Shown here piece by piece: positions 34,750 to 43,249 of a DNA stretch of 64,000 nt. The notes under the pieces were generated by a model. That model did not search any database. It saw nothing but the letters and a program-made list of their open reading frames with translations, and was not told the DNA's origin. The position numbers and the translations under genes are program-made. The stretch is taken from NCBI GenBank assembly GCA_017962745.1, contig JAGCUR010000002.1, positions 1-64,000 on the forward strand. The letters run 5' to 3'. The stretch comes from Bacilli bacterium. Lineage in GTDB: Bacteria > Bacillota_I > Bacilli_A > ML615J-28 > CAG-698. How positions within the stretch are numbered: the first letter of the stretch is position 1; each line of letters begins with the position of its first letter.

Positions 34750-35499
34750 ATGAAAATCGTAGGACTTCAATTTAATTTTTATACTAAGAGAATGGATACA
34801 TTAAAAGAAGATATCGCTTTATTTAGTGAAGCTAGTAAAGCATTCTTTAAAGAACCTCTTAGATATACCGGTTTTGATTCTTCAAAACCTGTTGACTTAC
34901 CGCGTATCATTGGGGAACCAAAGATGGGGTTTATGTTTACGGTATCAATGCAAAACTTGCAAATAATGTATAATGCCATTCCAGCAGAAATTGATGATTC
35001 ATTTGTTTTAGATACATTATCTAATATTGTAGAGAAGATGGGATCATTCTTAGAAAATTATATTGATTGTCCTTATAACTTTGTAGGTTTAACTTTACAT
35101 ATTGAAGTAAAAGAAGCAGAACTTGGGGATAATCCATTGCTTCATATGATTAAAAAGATGCCATCATTTGATACTAAATCAGCTATCGATAATATGACTA
35201 GTAAAGTAGCATTTATCGAACCGCCTTACTTTGTAAACTTTAGTATGCACAATGAGCATAAAATGCGCATTAGTGCCCCTGATAAGTTTAGTAAGCCAAC
35301 ATCGATTGAAGTTGGGGATGATGTATTAATCGTTGATTTCGATGTTAACGATAAATATTCATTCTTCAATGATGCATCATACAAACCATGTGTAGAAGAT
35401 GCCACAAAATTAGTTGATAATGTTATAAGATTCTATAATGAGGAAATGTTAACATTTATTAAAGAAGGAAAGATTAATCATTTCTTTTCAGGTAAATAA
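34750..35499 (+). CDS. Unknown protein in the rimO cluster
   Basis: The 249-residue cytosolic protein has no signal peptide, membrane helix or cysteine cluster. It is a mix of strands and helices, with segments such as GLTLHIEVKEAELGDNPL and EVGDDVLIVDFDVNDKY. I do not recognise a family. AGGAGT precedes the ATG, and the next gene starts directly after its stop codon, so it belongs to the rimO-HAD-HD-DUF523 cluster. A housekeeping or nucleotide-related role would fit the neighbours, but nothing in the sequence shows it. Confidence 0.7.
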   Translation: MKIVGLQFNFYTKRMDTLKEDIALFSEASKAFFKEPLRYTGFDSSKPVDLPRIIGEPKMGFMFTVSMQNLQIMYNAIPAEIDDSFVLDTLSNIVEKMGSFLENYIDCPYNFVGLTLHIEVKEAELGDNPLLHMIKKMPSFDTKSAIDNMTSKVAFIEPPYFVNFSMHNEHKMRISAPDKFSKPTSIEVGDDVLIVDFDVNDKYSFFNDASYKPCVEDATKLVDNVIRFYNEEMLTFIKEGKINHFFSGK

Positions 35500-36219
35500 A
35501 TGAGTAAATATACATTTCCAGAAAGTTTACATTTATTAAAGAAAGCTCAAGAATTTGCATATGAATGTTTGATTAATACCAAAGTAGATGTAGAGGACAT
35601 GAGCGAAGTTGCGAAGTGGTATCGCTATGAACATAGCTTACGCGTAGCTAACTTCGGTAAGATGTTAGTAGATGATGCGAAAAAGAGGGGAATAGAAGTT
35701 GATGAATTTACGGTTAGGATGGCGTGCACGCTTCACGACATCGGTAAATTCGAAGCATTCTTAATTCCAAATATGTCGCACGGATTAGTTGGTGCGAATA
35801 TGGCTCGACCATTTTTAAAGAGTATTGGTATTGATGATAAGACAACTGAAGATATTTGTTGGTGTATCACATGCCATTCTGGTGAATTTGACCAATATGA
35901 ATATGATGATATTATCGAAGCTCACTTCACAGAAGAAGCTGATGATATAGATCGCTATGGCATGTTAAGGGTTTTAGCAAAAATTGGGGATTGGAAAGAG
36001 TCATCAGCTAATTATTTAGAAGTAATTGATAAAGTTGATAAATATATAGCAAGGTTACGCCGTCATAAGAAGAACTTGCGCTGTACTTCGCCTAAAGCAG
36101 AAAAGATACTTCGTAAAGAAATCAATTTACAAATTGAAGCATTTTATGGCTATCGTAAACAAATGGCGCTAACGACGGATCCGGAAGGTAAAAATGTCAA
36201 AAGTAAATATTGCGATTAG
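35500..36219 (+). CDS. HD-domain phosphohydrolase
   Basis: The 239-residue protein has the metal-binding HD signature: H in the RYEHSLRVA segment (around residue 47), LHDIGKFE (near 79-86), MSHGLVGA and a downstream Asp in DDIDRYG. HD enzymes hydrolyse phosphoesters of nucleotides or cyclic dinucleotides; this one is small and has no sensory domain. It starts directly at the stop codon of the previous gene, with only a weak AGGT site, so translation is probably coupled. It overlaps the DUF523 gene by 26 bases. Confidence 0.83.
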   Translation: MSKYTFPESLHLLKKAQEFAYECLINTKVDVEDMSEVAKWYRYEHSLRVANFGKMLVDDAKKRGIEVDEFTVRMACTLHDIGKFEAFLIPNMSHGLVGANMARPFLKSIGIDDKTTEDICWCITCHSGEFDQYEYDDIIEAHFTEEADDIDRYGMLRVLAKIGDWKESSANYLEVIDKVDKYIARLRRHKKNLRCTSPKAEKILRKEINLQIEAFYGYRKQMALTTDPEGKNVKSKYCD

Positions 36220-36649
36220 TGAATGTTTGCTTGGGCACAATTGTAGATACGATGGGAAAACTAAATATTTTCCAAAAGTAGAATTACTTAAAGAAAAATA
36301 TAACTTGATTCCGATATGCCCAGAAGTACTAGGTGGCTTGCCGACACCTAGAGTAGCATCAGAGATTGTTGGTGATAAAGTATTAAGAGAAGACGGCTTA
36401 GATAATACTTTATATTTTATGACGGGAGCTAAAAAAGCTTTAGAGATTTATAAAAAAAATAACTGTAAAGCCGCTATCTTAAAAGAATCTTCACCAAGTT
36501 GTGGGCTAAACTTAATCCATGATGGAACTTTTAGTGGTAAAAAAATAAAAGGTATGGGTATTACTTGTAGACAATTTATAGCAAATGGGATTAAAATCTA
36601 TACTGAAGATGATATTGATAAATTGTTAGAGGAGGATATAGATGAATAG
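36194..36649 (+). CDS. DUF523 family protein
   Basis: The 151-residue protein matches DUF523: the opening ISECLLGHNCRYDG with two Cys, PICPEVLGGLPTPR, and KESSPSCGL. The conserved Cys residues suggest a metal or cluster site; in related proteins the domain accompanies DUF1722 and is implicated in sulfur-related RNA or cofactor chemistry, which is not settled. It overlaps the HD gene by 26 bases and the chitinase-like gene by 8 bases. Confidence 0.85.
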   Translation: MSKVNIAISECLLGHNCRYDGKTKYFPKVELLKEKYNLIPICPEVLGGLPTPRVASEIVGDKVLREDGLDNTLYFMTGAKKALEIYKKNNCKAAILKESSPSCGLNLIHDGTFSGKKIKGMGITCRQFIANGIKIYTEDDIDKLLEEDIDE

Positions 36650-38297
36650 ATATATAAAATTAATGATTATTAGTTTAATAGCATTTATTAGTTTTATTCT
36701 TATCGGCTGTGATGAGGAAAAACCGCCAGTAGTAAATACAACGCCACCAGAAATGATTGAAATATATACTGGTGGTGGTAATAAGATGACTTATTATTAT
36801 GGCGATGAAATACAACTTGCGATTGATATTGATCCATATGATGCTAGTTATGATGTAATTTGGAAAAGTAGCGATCCAAATATCGCTAGAGTTGATGAAA
36901 ACGGACTTGTTAGAATTGTGGGTAGCGGTGAATTTACAATTACAGCCACTTCAAAATATGATAGTGAAGTATTTGATAGTTGGACAAAGAACGCATATGA
37001 TAACAGAGGCGATTTAGTAAATATTAATGAAGCTAAAGCATATCTTGATTATTTATTCCCTGATGGATATCGCGTAAATGGCGTAATTGAATTACCTTCA
37101 TCTTATGCATCAACTACTATCACTTGGACTTCTTCAAATAACCAAGTCTTCTCTACAACAGGTCTTTATACTCGTCAAGCAGAAGATGTAACGGTTACTT
37201 TAACTGCTAAGATTAGTTTTGGTAGAACTGTAGAGACATGGAGTAAAGAAATAGTAGTTGGTAACATCAACGATGTAACGATGAAAAACTTAATTCCTGG
37301 TAAGATTGTTATGATGTATGCATATCATGGAATGCATCAATATACAGCTTATGAATTACAATATATTGATATTATCAATCATGCATTTGCATTGATTAAT
37401 AAGACAACTTATAAAGTAGACTTAACTGATATCGAAAGAACAGCATCTGACATCACTAGAGCGCATAGTTATGGTGTTAGAGTTTGTATGTCAATCGGCG
37501 GTTGGGGAGCAGATGGTTTTAGCCAATCATGTGCTAGCGAAGAAACTAGAGCAATCTTTATTGCATCAATTATCGAAGCTGTTCAAAAGTATGGTTATGA
37601 TGGTGTCGACCTTGACTGGGAATACCCAACAAGCAGATCAGCTGGCATTGCAGCTACTACAAAAGATAAAGCTAACTTCACAGCTTTATGTAGAGAACTA
37701 AGAGCTGCACTTGATGAAGTTAATCCAAAACTATTATTAACAGCAGCCGTTGCTAGTGGTACTAGTTATTATGATGTTAAGAATGTTGACCAATATTTAA
37801 ATTATTGGAACTTAATGACTTATGACTTTTCTAGTAAATCAAGCGGATCAACTGTTAGATATGATGAAGGCTTAAGCGATACTACATCATCAGTTAATGC
37901 TTATATTTCTGCGGGAGCTACCGCTAGAAAGATAATCGTCGGTATTACATTTAGAGCAACAAAATTTACAGTTGCTTCACTTGGTTCTAAATATGGTGTT
38001 GGTCAAAAAGCAACATCAAATAGAGTTGACATCGATTATAAAGATTTAGTTAAAACATATTTAAAAGATTCAAGCTATAAATCATATTATGATTCTACAG
38101 ATGCGATGGCAATTTTATACACACCTAATCCAGTAGATGGCGAATATATTGTTATTACATACGAAAATGCAAGCTCACTTCAAGCAAAGGCAGACCTAAT
38201 TAAAGAGAAGAAGATTGGTGGAATTATGGCTTGGGATTTAAGTATGGATAGCACAAATAATGAGATTTTAAAGATGGTTGTTTCAGCCGTTAAATAG
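36642..38297 (+). CDS. GH18 glycoside hydrolase lipoprotein with Ig-like domains
   Basis: The 551-residue protein has a lipoprotein signal with lipobox LIGC (Cys23). A BIG2-type Ig-like domain spans about residues 37-115 and a second atrophied Ig-like domain about 125-205. The GH18 barrel covers about 220-551. The barrel shows CMSIGGWGADGF and DGVDLDWEYP with catalytic Glu327, closely worded to the cytosolic enzyme at 29853. It would be anchored outside the membrane and cut chitin, N-glycan cores or peptidoglycan-like chains. GAGGAGG precedes the ATG, which overlaps DUF523 by 8 bases. Confidence 0.9.
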   Translation: MNRYIKLMIISLIAFISFILIGCDEEKPPVVNTTPPEMIEIYTGGGNKMTYYYGDEIQLAIDIDPYDASYDVIWKSSDPNIARVDENGLVRIVGSGEFTITATSKYDSEVFDSWTKNAYDNRGDLVNINEAKAYLDYLFPDGYRVNGVIELPSSYASTTITWTSSNNQVFSTTGLYTRQAEDVTVTLTAKISFGRTVETWSKEIVVGNINDVTMKNLIPGKIVMMYAYHGMHQYTAYELQYIDIINHAFALINKTTYKVDLTDIERTASDITRAHSYGVRVCMSIGGWGADGFSQSCASEETRAIFIASIIEAVQKYGYDGVDLDWEYPTSRSAGIAATTKDKANFTALCRELRAALDEVNPKLLLTAAVASGTSYYDVKNVDQYLNYWNLMTYDFSSKSSGSTVRYDEGLSDTTSSVNAYISAGATARKIIVGITFRATKFTVASLGSKYGVGQKATSNRVDIDYKDLVKTYLKDSSYKSYYDSTDAMAILYTPNPVDGEYIVITYENASSLQAKADLIKEKKIGGIMAWDLSMDSTNNEILKMVVSAVK

Positions 38298-38306
38298 ATA
38301 AAAAAT

Positions 38307-38341
38307 GATGCAATAAAGGCAATTTATTGCATCTTTTTTTT
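38307..38341 (+). terminator. Rho-independent terminator
   Basis: GATGCAATAAA (38307-38317) pairs with TTTATTGCATC (38323-38333) around GGCAA, followed by eight T. Confidence 0.92.
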
Positions 38342-38443
38342 CGCAATGAAATGCAAACATTTTCATTGATTTTTCATTTTCATGAAACCATTTTCATATT
38401 TTTTTAAACACCATATTTGGTAAAATATAAGTGTAACTAAATA
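38342..38443 (+). other. Non-coding stretch between chitinase terminator and riboswitch
   Basis: Together with the riboswitch this makes the only gap over 300 bases (38298-38630). It holds no gene. After the terminator it contains the TTTTCAT half-site cluster and a weak promoter, then the aptamer begins at 38444. Confidence 0.6.
38344..38397 (+). promoter_or_regulatory. Cluster of ATGAAA/TTTTCAT half-sites upstream of the riboswitch
   Basis: The word CATTTTCAT occurs at 38358, 38375 and 38389, and a near-perfect inverted pair (CAATGAAATG 38344-38353 with CATTTTCATTG 38358-38368) lies at the start. The positions are just upstream of the probable promoter of the purine operon. It may be an operator array or an AT-rich promoter-strengthening element. 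Confidence 0.35.
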
Positions 38444-38516
38444 ATTCCAATATATACCTTTATATAGTGGCAAAGGCGTTTCTACCGTGTAGCCGTTAAA
38501 ACACGACTATTGGAAT
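38444..38516 (+). promoter_or_regulatory. Guanine-class purine riboswitch aptamer
   Basis: P1 pairs 38444-38452 with 38508-38516. P2 is CCTTT/AAAGG (38457-38461, 38472-38476) with GTGG in its loop. The J2/3 core is GTTTCTACC, and P3 is CGTGT/ACACG with GCCGTTAAA in the loop. The loop GG and CC can kiss as in the family. The specificity base before the P1 return strand is C (ACTAT at 38506-38510), which marks guanine or hypoxanthine/xanthine sensing rather than adenine. It precedes xpt directly. A weak promoter (TTTAAA, 17 bases, TATAAG at 38426-38431) fits upstream. Confidence 0.95.
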
Positions 38517-38521
38517 AACTA

Positions 38522-38563
38522 GATATTAAGTGATACTAAATTTTTTTGGGATTAATTAATATC
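38522..38563 (+). promoter_or_regulatory. Linker hairpin of the riboswitch expression platform
   Basis: GATATTAA (38522-38529) is exactly complementary to TTAATATC (38556-38563), closing a 26-base loop that contains seven T. It lies between aptamer and terminator and may hold the two parts close together. Its role is inferred. Confidence 0.45.
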
Positions 38564-38586
38564 ATATTTTGTTATTCTTGTTTTTG

Positions 38587-38619
38587 GCGGTAGAAAATTC
38601 TACCGCTTTTTGTTTTTTT
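38587..38619 (+). terminator. Riboswitch-controlled terminator of the purine operon
   Basis: GCGGTAGA (38587-38594) pairs with TCTACCGC (38599-38606), followed by TTTTTG and seven T. The 5' arm CGGTAGAA can instead pair with the identical target TTCTACCG inside the aptamer core (38480-38487), giving a ligand-sensitive antiterminator. Confidence 0.88.
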
Positions 38620-38630
38620 AGGAAGGAAAA

Positions 38631-39197
38631 ATGAAAGAATTAGAAGAACGAATTTTAAAAGATGGAATAATTTTAGATGGTGATATCTTAAAAGTTGGTA
38701 GTTTTCTTAATCAACAAGTTGATACAAGACTACTAAAAAACATGGCTAAGGAAGTTAAGAGGTTATTTCCAGAAGAAGTTACTAAGATCTTAACAATTGA
38801 AGCATCAGGCTTACCATTTGCTACCGCAATTGGGATGGAATATGATTGCCCAGTTGTCTTTGCCAAGAAGAGTAAAACATCTAATGTATCAGGTGAAGTA
38901 GTAACAGCGGTGGTAGATTCATACACTCATGGTACTACTAATACTATTTATATTACTAAAGACTATATCAATAAATTTGATAAAGTATTAATTGCGGATG
39001 ATTTCTTAGCTAAAGGTAATGCTTTAGCCGGTTTAATTGAAATCGTAAAGAAATGTGAAGGGAGTATTGTTGGGGCCGCTATCGAAATTGAGAAATGTTA
39101 TCAAGAAGGTGGCGACAAAGTTAGAAGCCAAGGCTATCGTGTAGAAAGCCTTGCATCAATCTTAGAAATGAACAAAAACAAAATTATCTTTAAGTAA
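38631..39197 (+). CDS. xpt: Xanthine phosphoribosyltransferase
   Basis: The 188-residue protein matches Xpt in length and wording: GDILKVGSFLNQQVD near residues 18-32, IEASGLPFATAIG, VVFAKKSKTSN and the PRPP-binding loop VLIADDFLAKGNAL around 122-135. It converts xanthine (and often guanine) plus PRPP to the monophosphate in the cytosol. The start is ATG 38631 with GGAAGGA. It is the first gene after the guanine riboswitch, as in Bacillus, and 18 bases separate it from the importer lipoprotein gene. Full length, no oddities. Confidence 0.96.
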   Translation: MKELEERILKDGIILDGDILKVGSFLNQQVDTRLLKNMAKEVKRLFPEEVTKILTIEASGLPFATAIGMEYDCPVVFAKKSKTSNVSGEVVTAVVDSYTHGTTNTIYITKDYINKFDKVLIADDFLAKGNALAGLIEIVKKCEGSIVGAAIEIEKCYQEGGDKVRSQGYRVESLASILEMNKNKIIFK

Positions 39198-39215
39198 TGG
39201 AGGGTTTAAGAGGTA

Positions 39216-40403
39216 ATGAAAAAGTTTTTTAAGTTAGTTTTAGTTTTAGTATTATGTGTATGTTCTGTATTTGCATTAAGTGCATGTCAATCAAAGAACA
39301 AAGTTAAAGTTGGTTTAATTTGCTTACATGATGAATCATCAACTTATGATAAGAACTTCATTGATTCTATGTATCGTGCATTAGACGAATTAGGATTAAA
39401 AGCAAGCGCATTAGAACTTGTTACTGGTATTGGTGAAGACAACTCTTGCTATGAAAAAGCATGTGAACTTGCTTCAACTTGCGATATCGTATTTGCAGAC
39501 TCATTTGGTCATGAACCTTATATGTTAAAGGCTGCAAAAGAAAATCCTGATACTATTTTCTGCCATGCAACAGGAACTCAAGCACATACTGCTGGTGTTG
39601 AAAACTACTACAATGCTTTCGCTTCAATTTATGAAGGTAGATATTTAGCAGGTATCGCTGCTGGTATGAAATTAAATGAAATGATCGAAGCAGGTCAATT
39701 TACTGCTTTAGAAGCAATGGTTGGTTATGTTGGTGCATTCCCATACGCAGAAGTTGTAAGTGGTTATACTTCATTCTTCCTAGGCGTTAGAAGTGTTTGC
39801 CCTACTGCTACAATGGTTGTTAGATATACTTCAAGTTGGTATGATTATGATAAAGAATATGCAGCTGCTAATGCATTAATCGCTTCAGGTTGCAAACTTA
39901 TTTCTCAACATGCTGACTCATATGGTGCACCTACTGCTTGTGAAGAAAAGAACGTTCCAAACGTTACTTATAATGGATCAACAGTTGCAAAATGCCCTAA
40001 CACATATATTGTTTCTAGTAAGATCGACTGGGCACCTTACTATGTTAAGATGATCACAGCTGTTATGAACGGCGAAAAAGTAGCTGAAAAAGATTATGTT
40101 GGTACAATCGCAACTGGCTCAGTTAAACTTGATGCAGTTGGAAGCAACGCTGCTGCTGGTACACAAGAAGCAATCGATGCTGCAAAAGCTAAATTACAAG
40201 CTGGTACATTACATGTATTCGATACATCTACATTCACAGTTGGTCTATTACCTGTAACAAGCTATAAAGCAGACGTTGATGATGCTGGTGATTACGTTGG
40301 TGAAACTGAAGTTATAGCTAATGGATACTTCCATGAATCAGAATATCGTAGTGCTCCATACTTCGATTTACGTATCGATGGTATCAGAGAATTAAATGAC
40401 TAA
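39216..40403 (+). CDS. BMP-family nucleoside-binding lipoprotein
   Basis: The 395-residue protein has a lipoprotein signal with lipobox LSAC (Cys24) and the basic membrane protein (BMP/PnrA) fold: KVGLICLHDESSTYDKNF, a DIVFADSFGHE block and AMVGYVGAFPYAEV. BMP proteins bind purine nucleosides for ABC import; NupN in Bacillus binds guanosine. The genes for its ATPase and two permeases follow. GGAGGG and AGAGGT precede the ATG. A GC-rich hairpin lies between it and the ATPase gene, probably letting the binding protein be made in excess. Confidence 0.92.
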   Translation: MKKFFKLVLVLVLCVCSVFALSACQSKNKVKVGLICLHDESSTYDKNFIDSMYRALDELGLKASALELVTGIGEDNSCYEKACELASTCDIVFADSFGHEPYMLKAAKENPDTIFCHATGTQAHTAGVENYYNAFASIYEGRYLAGIAAGMKLNEMIEAGQFTALEAMVGYVGAFPYAEVVSGYTSFFLGVRSVCPTATMVVRYTSSWYDYDKEYAAANALIASGCKLISQHADSYGAPTACEEKNVPNVTYNGSTVAKCPNTYIVSSKIDWAPYYVKMITAVMNGEKVAEKDYVGTIATGSVKLDAVGSNAAAGTQEAIDAAKAKLQAGTLHVFDTSTFTVGLLPVTSYKADVDDAGDYVGETEVIANGYFHESEYRSAPYFDLRIDGIRELND

Positions 40404-40435
40404 TTATTATAGATAATTAAGGAATATTTAGCATT

Positions 40436-40460
40436 AAGGGCGGGATCACCTCTCGCCCTT
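40436..40460 (+). promoter_or_regulatory. Intercistronic GC-rich hairpin without T run
   Basis: AAGGGCGGGA (40436-40445) pairs with TCTCGCCCTT (40451-40460), with one G-T pair and loop TCACC. No T run follows, so it is unlikely to stop transcription fully. Its place after a binding-protein gene and before the transporter genes suggests an RNA-stabilising or processing element. Confidence 0.6.
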
Positions 40461-40500
40461 GATGGCTTTAAATAGACATACTATAAGGAGGACGCTTAAG

Positions 40501-42129
40501 ATGGGCAATGAAAATGCTAATAATCTACAAAATAGAGAAGTTGCTGTAGAGTTAAGAAATATCTCTAAGCATTTTAAAGGCGTTTATGCTAATAAGAATA
40601 TAAACATCAGCTTATTTAAAGGCGAGATCTTGTCGATCTTAGGCGAAAATGGTAGTGGCAAAACTACCTTAATGAATATGTTATCAGGTATTTATCAACC
40701 TGAAGAAGGTGAAATATTCATTAATGGTGAAAAGGCTAGCATTCATTCTCCAAGAGATGCATTCGATTATGGTATTGGAATGGTACATCAACACTTTAAA
40801 CTAGTTGATGTCTTTACTGCAGCGGAAAATATTGTCTTAGGCATTAAAGATAAAGAATCACTAAAAGATGCATATTCAAAATTAACCGAAATATCAACTA
40901 GATATGGTTTTGATATTGACTTAAAGAAGAAGATTCATAATATGTCAGTATCAGAAAAACAGACAGTAGAAATCATTAAAGTATTATATCGTAATGCTTC
41001 AATACTTATTTTAGATGAACCAACTGCAGTATTAACTCCTCAAGAAGCGGATAAATTATTTGGAATTATTCGTAAGATGAGAGATGATGGTAAATCTATA
41101 ATTTTAATCACCCATAAGTTAGCTGAAGTATTAAGTGTATCTGACCGTGTAGCAATCCTTCGTAAAGGTGAATATATTACTACTCTAAATACGAAAGAAA
41201 CTGATGAAAGAGAATTAACTGAATATATGGTTGGTAAGAAGGTTGATTTAAAACTTGAACGCCTTCGTATTTTAGCAAGCCCACCAGTTTTAGAAATTAG
41301 AGGATTAAATGTTAAGAAGGATGATGGTACAAATGCCATTCAAGATCTTAGTTTTTATTTAAGAGGTGGGCAAATTTTAGGTGTTGCTGGTATTGCTGGT
41401 TGCGGACAAAAAGAATTGTGTGAAGCAATAGTAGGACTACGCCATTATACTGGTCTAATTACCCATAAAGGACAAAACATTGGTGGCTTTAGTCCAGAAA
41501 AGATTAAAGAAATCGGAATTAGAATGAGCTTTATCCCTGAAGATAGATTAGGATTAGGGTTAGCACCAAACTTAAGCATTACTGATAATTTATTATTAAA
41601 AACATATAGACAAAATAAAGGTATATTCGTAGATAGAGAAACAGCAAGAAGTGAAGCTAAAGAACTAATTGAAAGATATGGTGTTGTTACACCATCTACA
41701 GAAACTCCAGTTAAAAACTTAAGTGGTGGAAACATCCAAAAGATTTTAGTTGGTCGTGAAATTGGTTCAGATCCTAATGTTATCATTACCGCTTATCCTG
41801 TAAGAGGACTTGATATCAACTCTTCATACATGATTTATGATATTTTAAATGAAGAAAAAGCAAAGAATACATCTATCTTGTTTATCGGTGAAGATTTAGA
41901 CGTATTACTTACATTCTGCGATAAAATCATGGTTTTATGTGAAGGCAAGTGTATGGGTATTGTTCATACAAAGAATACAACTAAAGAAGAAATTGGTCTA
42001 ATGATGACTGGTGCTAAAAATCTAGTTGAATTATATCCAGAAAAAGAGCAAGGAATTGCTCCTGATAGCTTACTTACTAAAAAAGAATGGAAACAGTTAG
42101 CAAAGGAGAATGAGAAGAATGACAAATAA
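40501..42129 (+). CDS. Nucleoside ABC importer ATPase with two ABC domains
   Basis: The 542-residue protein has two ABC modules. The first has Walker A GENGSGKTT and Walker B LILDEPTAVLTP. The second has an imperfect Walker A (VAGIAGCGQKEL), a good signature LSGGNIQK and Walker B with AYPVRGLD. This asymmetric layout is typical of the simple-sugar/nucleoside (CUT2, NupO-like) importers. ATG 40501 follows GGAGG at 40487-40491; an in-frame ATG at 40459 lies before that site and is rejected. It overlaps the first permease gene by 11 bases. Confidence 0.93.
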   Translation: MGNENANNLQNREVAVELRNISKHFKGVYANKNINISLFKGEILSILGENGSGKTTLMNMLSGIYQPEEGEIFINGEKASIHSPRDAFDYGIGMVHQHFKLVDVFTAAENIVLGIKDKESLKDAYSKLTEISTRYGFDIDLKKKIHNMSVSEKQTVEIIKVLYRNASILILDEPTAVLTPQEADKLFGIIRKMRDDGKSIILITHKLAEVLSVSDRVAILRKGEYITTLNTKETDERELTEYMVGKKVDLKLERLRILASPPVLEIRGLNVKKDDGTNAIQDLSFYLRGGQILGVAGIAGCGQKELCEAIVGLRHYTGLITHKGQNIGGFSPEKIKEIGIRMSFIPEDRLGLGLAPNLSITDNLLLKTYRQNKGIFVDRETARSEAKELIERYGVVTPSTETPVKNLSGGNIQKILVGREIGSDPNVIITAYPVRGLDINSSYMIYDILNEEKAKNTSILFIGEDLDVLLTFCDKIMVLCEGKCMGIVHTKNTTKEEIGLMMTGAKNLVELYPEKEQGIAPDSLLTKKEWKQLAKENEKNDK

Positions 42130-43249
42130 GCATCGTGAACCTTTGTTTACTGTTTTTAAGAGAACTTCGTTTTCTAAAAAGAATTCAATTTTATTACGCG
42201 TTGGAATTATTGCCTTTACATTTTTAGTTTCAATGATTGTATGTTCAATTGTAATCAAAGAAAATATGTTTGCAATTATTGGCACATTCTTTAGTGGAGC
42301 TGTAGCTAGACCTTGGAAATTAATCCTTGATGCTTGTATATTGCTTGGATTTGGTGTTGCCATTGTTCCGGCCTTTAAGATGAAATATTGGAATATGGGT
42401 GCTAATGGTCAAGTTATCATGGGTACACTTGTTTCCATTGTAATTATGTTTTATATGGGCAATTTTGCCCTTCGCAGTGGTTTTAATAACTTCTTAACAT
42501 TAGTTTTAATGTTTATATCTAGCGTAGTTGTATCAACTATTTGGGCTGTAATTCCAGCTATCTTTAAAGTATTCTTTAAAACTAATGAAGTATTGTTTAA
42601 CTTAATGATGAACTATATTGCGGCAGGACTAGTTGCTTATACTAACTATGCCCTAGCAAAAGGTCAAAAAGAAGCTCAAGATGTAACATTACTTAATGAA
42701 GGTGGATGGTTACCTAGTATAGTAACAAAAAACTTTAATTCTAATTATTTAGTTGCTAGCATCATTATTATTCTAATGACAGTATTTGTATTTATTTATA
42801 TGTCTAAAACTAAACATGGCTACGAAGTAACAGTTGTTGGTGACTCAGCACCAACTGCTAGATACGTAGGTATGCATACAAAAACTATTGTAATTAGAAC
42901 TTTAATTTTAAATGGTATTATGTGTGGAATTTTAGGATTCTTATATGCATCTGCTATTAACCATTCAATGAATCCTAGCATGTGTGGATCTTTAGGATTT
43001 ACAGCTGTATTAATAGCGTGGCTTTCTAACTTTAACCCAATAATAATGTCAATAGTCTCGTTTGGACTAGCATTCTTAACAATTGGTACATCAAAGATAT
43101 CATCGGTTTACCGAATTGGTAATAACGATTTAGCTAATGTAATCATTGGCTTAATGTTCTTTGCTATTTTAATTAGTGAATTCTTTATTAGATATCAAGT
43201 TAGGATTAATATAAAAATGCTTAATCGTAAAAAGGAGGTAGAAGAATGA
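42119..43249 (+). CDS. Nucleoside ABC importer permease 1
   Basis: The 376-residue membrane protein has about ten hydrophobic segments. It belongs to the branched-chain/simple-sugar permease family (NupP-like), with motifs such as KMKYWNMGANGQVIMGT and NEVLFNLMMNYIA. I chose ATG 42119, 10 bases after GGAG; an ATG at 42110 in frame is only one base after that site. With the next gene it forms the heterodimeric membrane channel for purine nucleosides. It overlaps its neighbours on both sides. Confidence 0.9.
   Translation: MTNKHREPLFTVFKRTSFSKKNSILLRVGIIAFTFLVSMIVCSIVIKENMFAIIGTFFSGAVARPWKLILDACILLGFGVAIVPAFKMKYWNMGANGQVIMGTLVSIVIMFYMGNFALRSGFNNFLTLVLMFISSVVVSTIWAVIPAIFKVFFKTNEVLFNLMMNYIAAGLVAYTNYALAKGQKEAQDVTLLNEGGWLPSIVTKNFNSNYLVASIIIILMTVFVFIYMSKTKHGYEVTVVGDSAPTARYVGMHTKTIVIRTLILNGIMCGILGFLYASAINHSMNPSMCGSLGFTAVLIAWLSNFNPIIMSIVSFGLAFLTIGTSKISSVYRIGNNDLANVIIGLMFFAILISEFFIRYQVRINIKMLNRKKEVEE

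Noticed and set aside
38344-38400. Repeats considered as a CRISPR array
   Set aside because: The repeats are only 8-9 bases, irregularly spaced at 14-17 bases, with no spacers of even length and no cas genes.
40436-40460. Hairpin considered as a terminator
   Set aside because: No T run follows, and the ATPase gene downstream has no promoter of its own that I can see.
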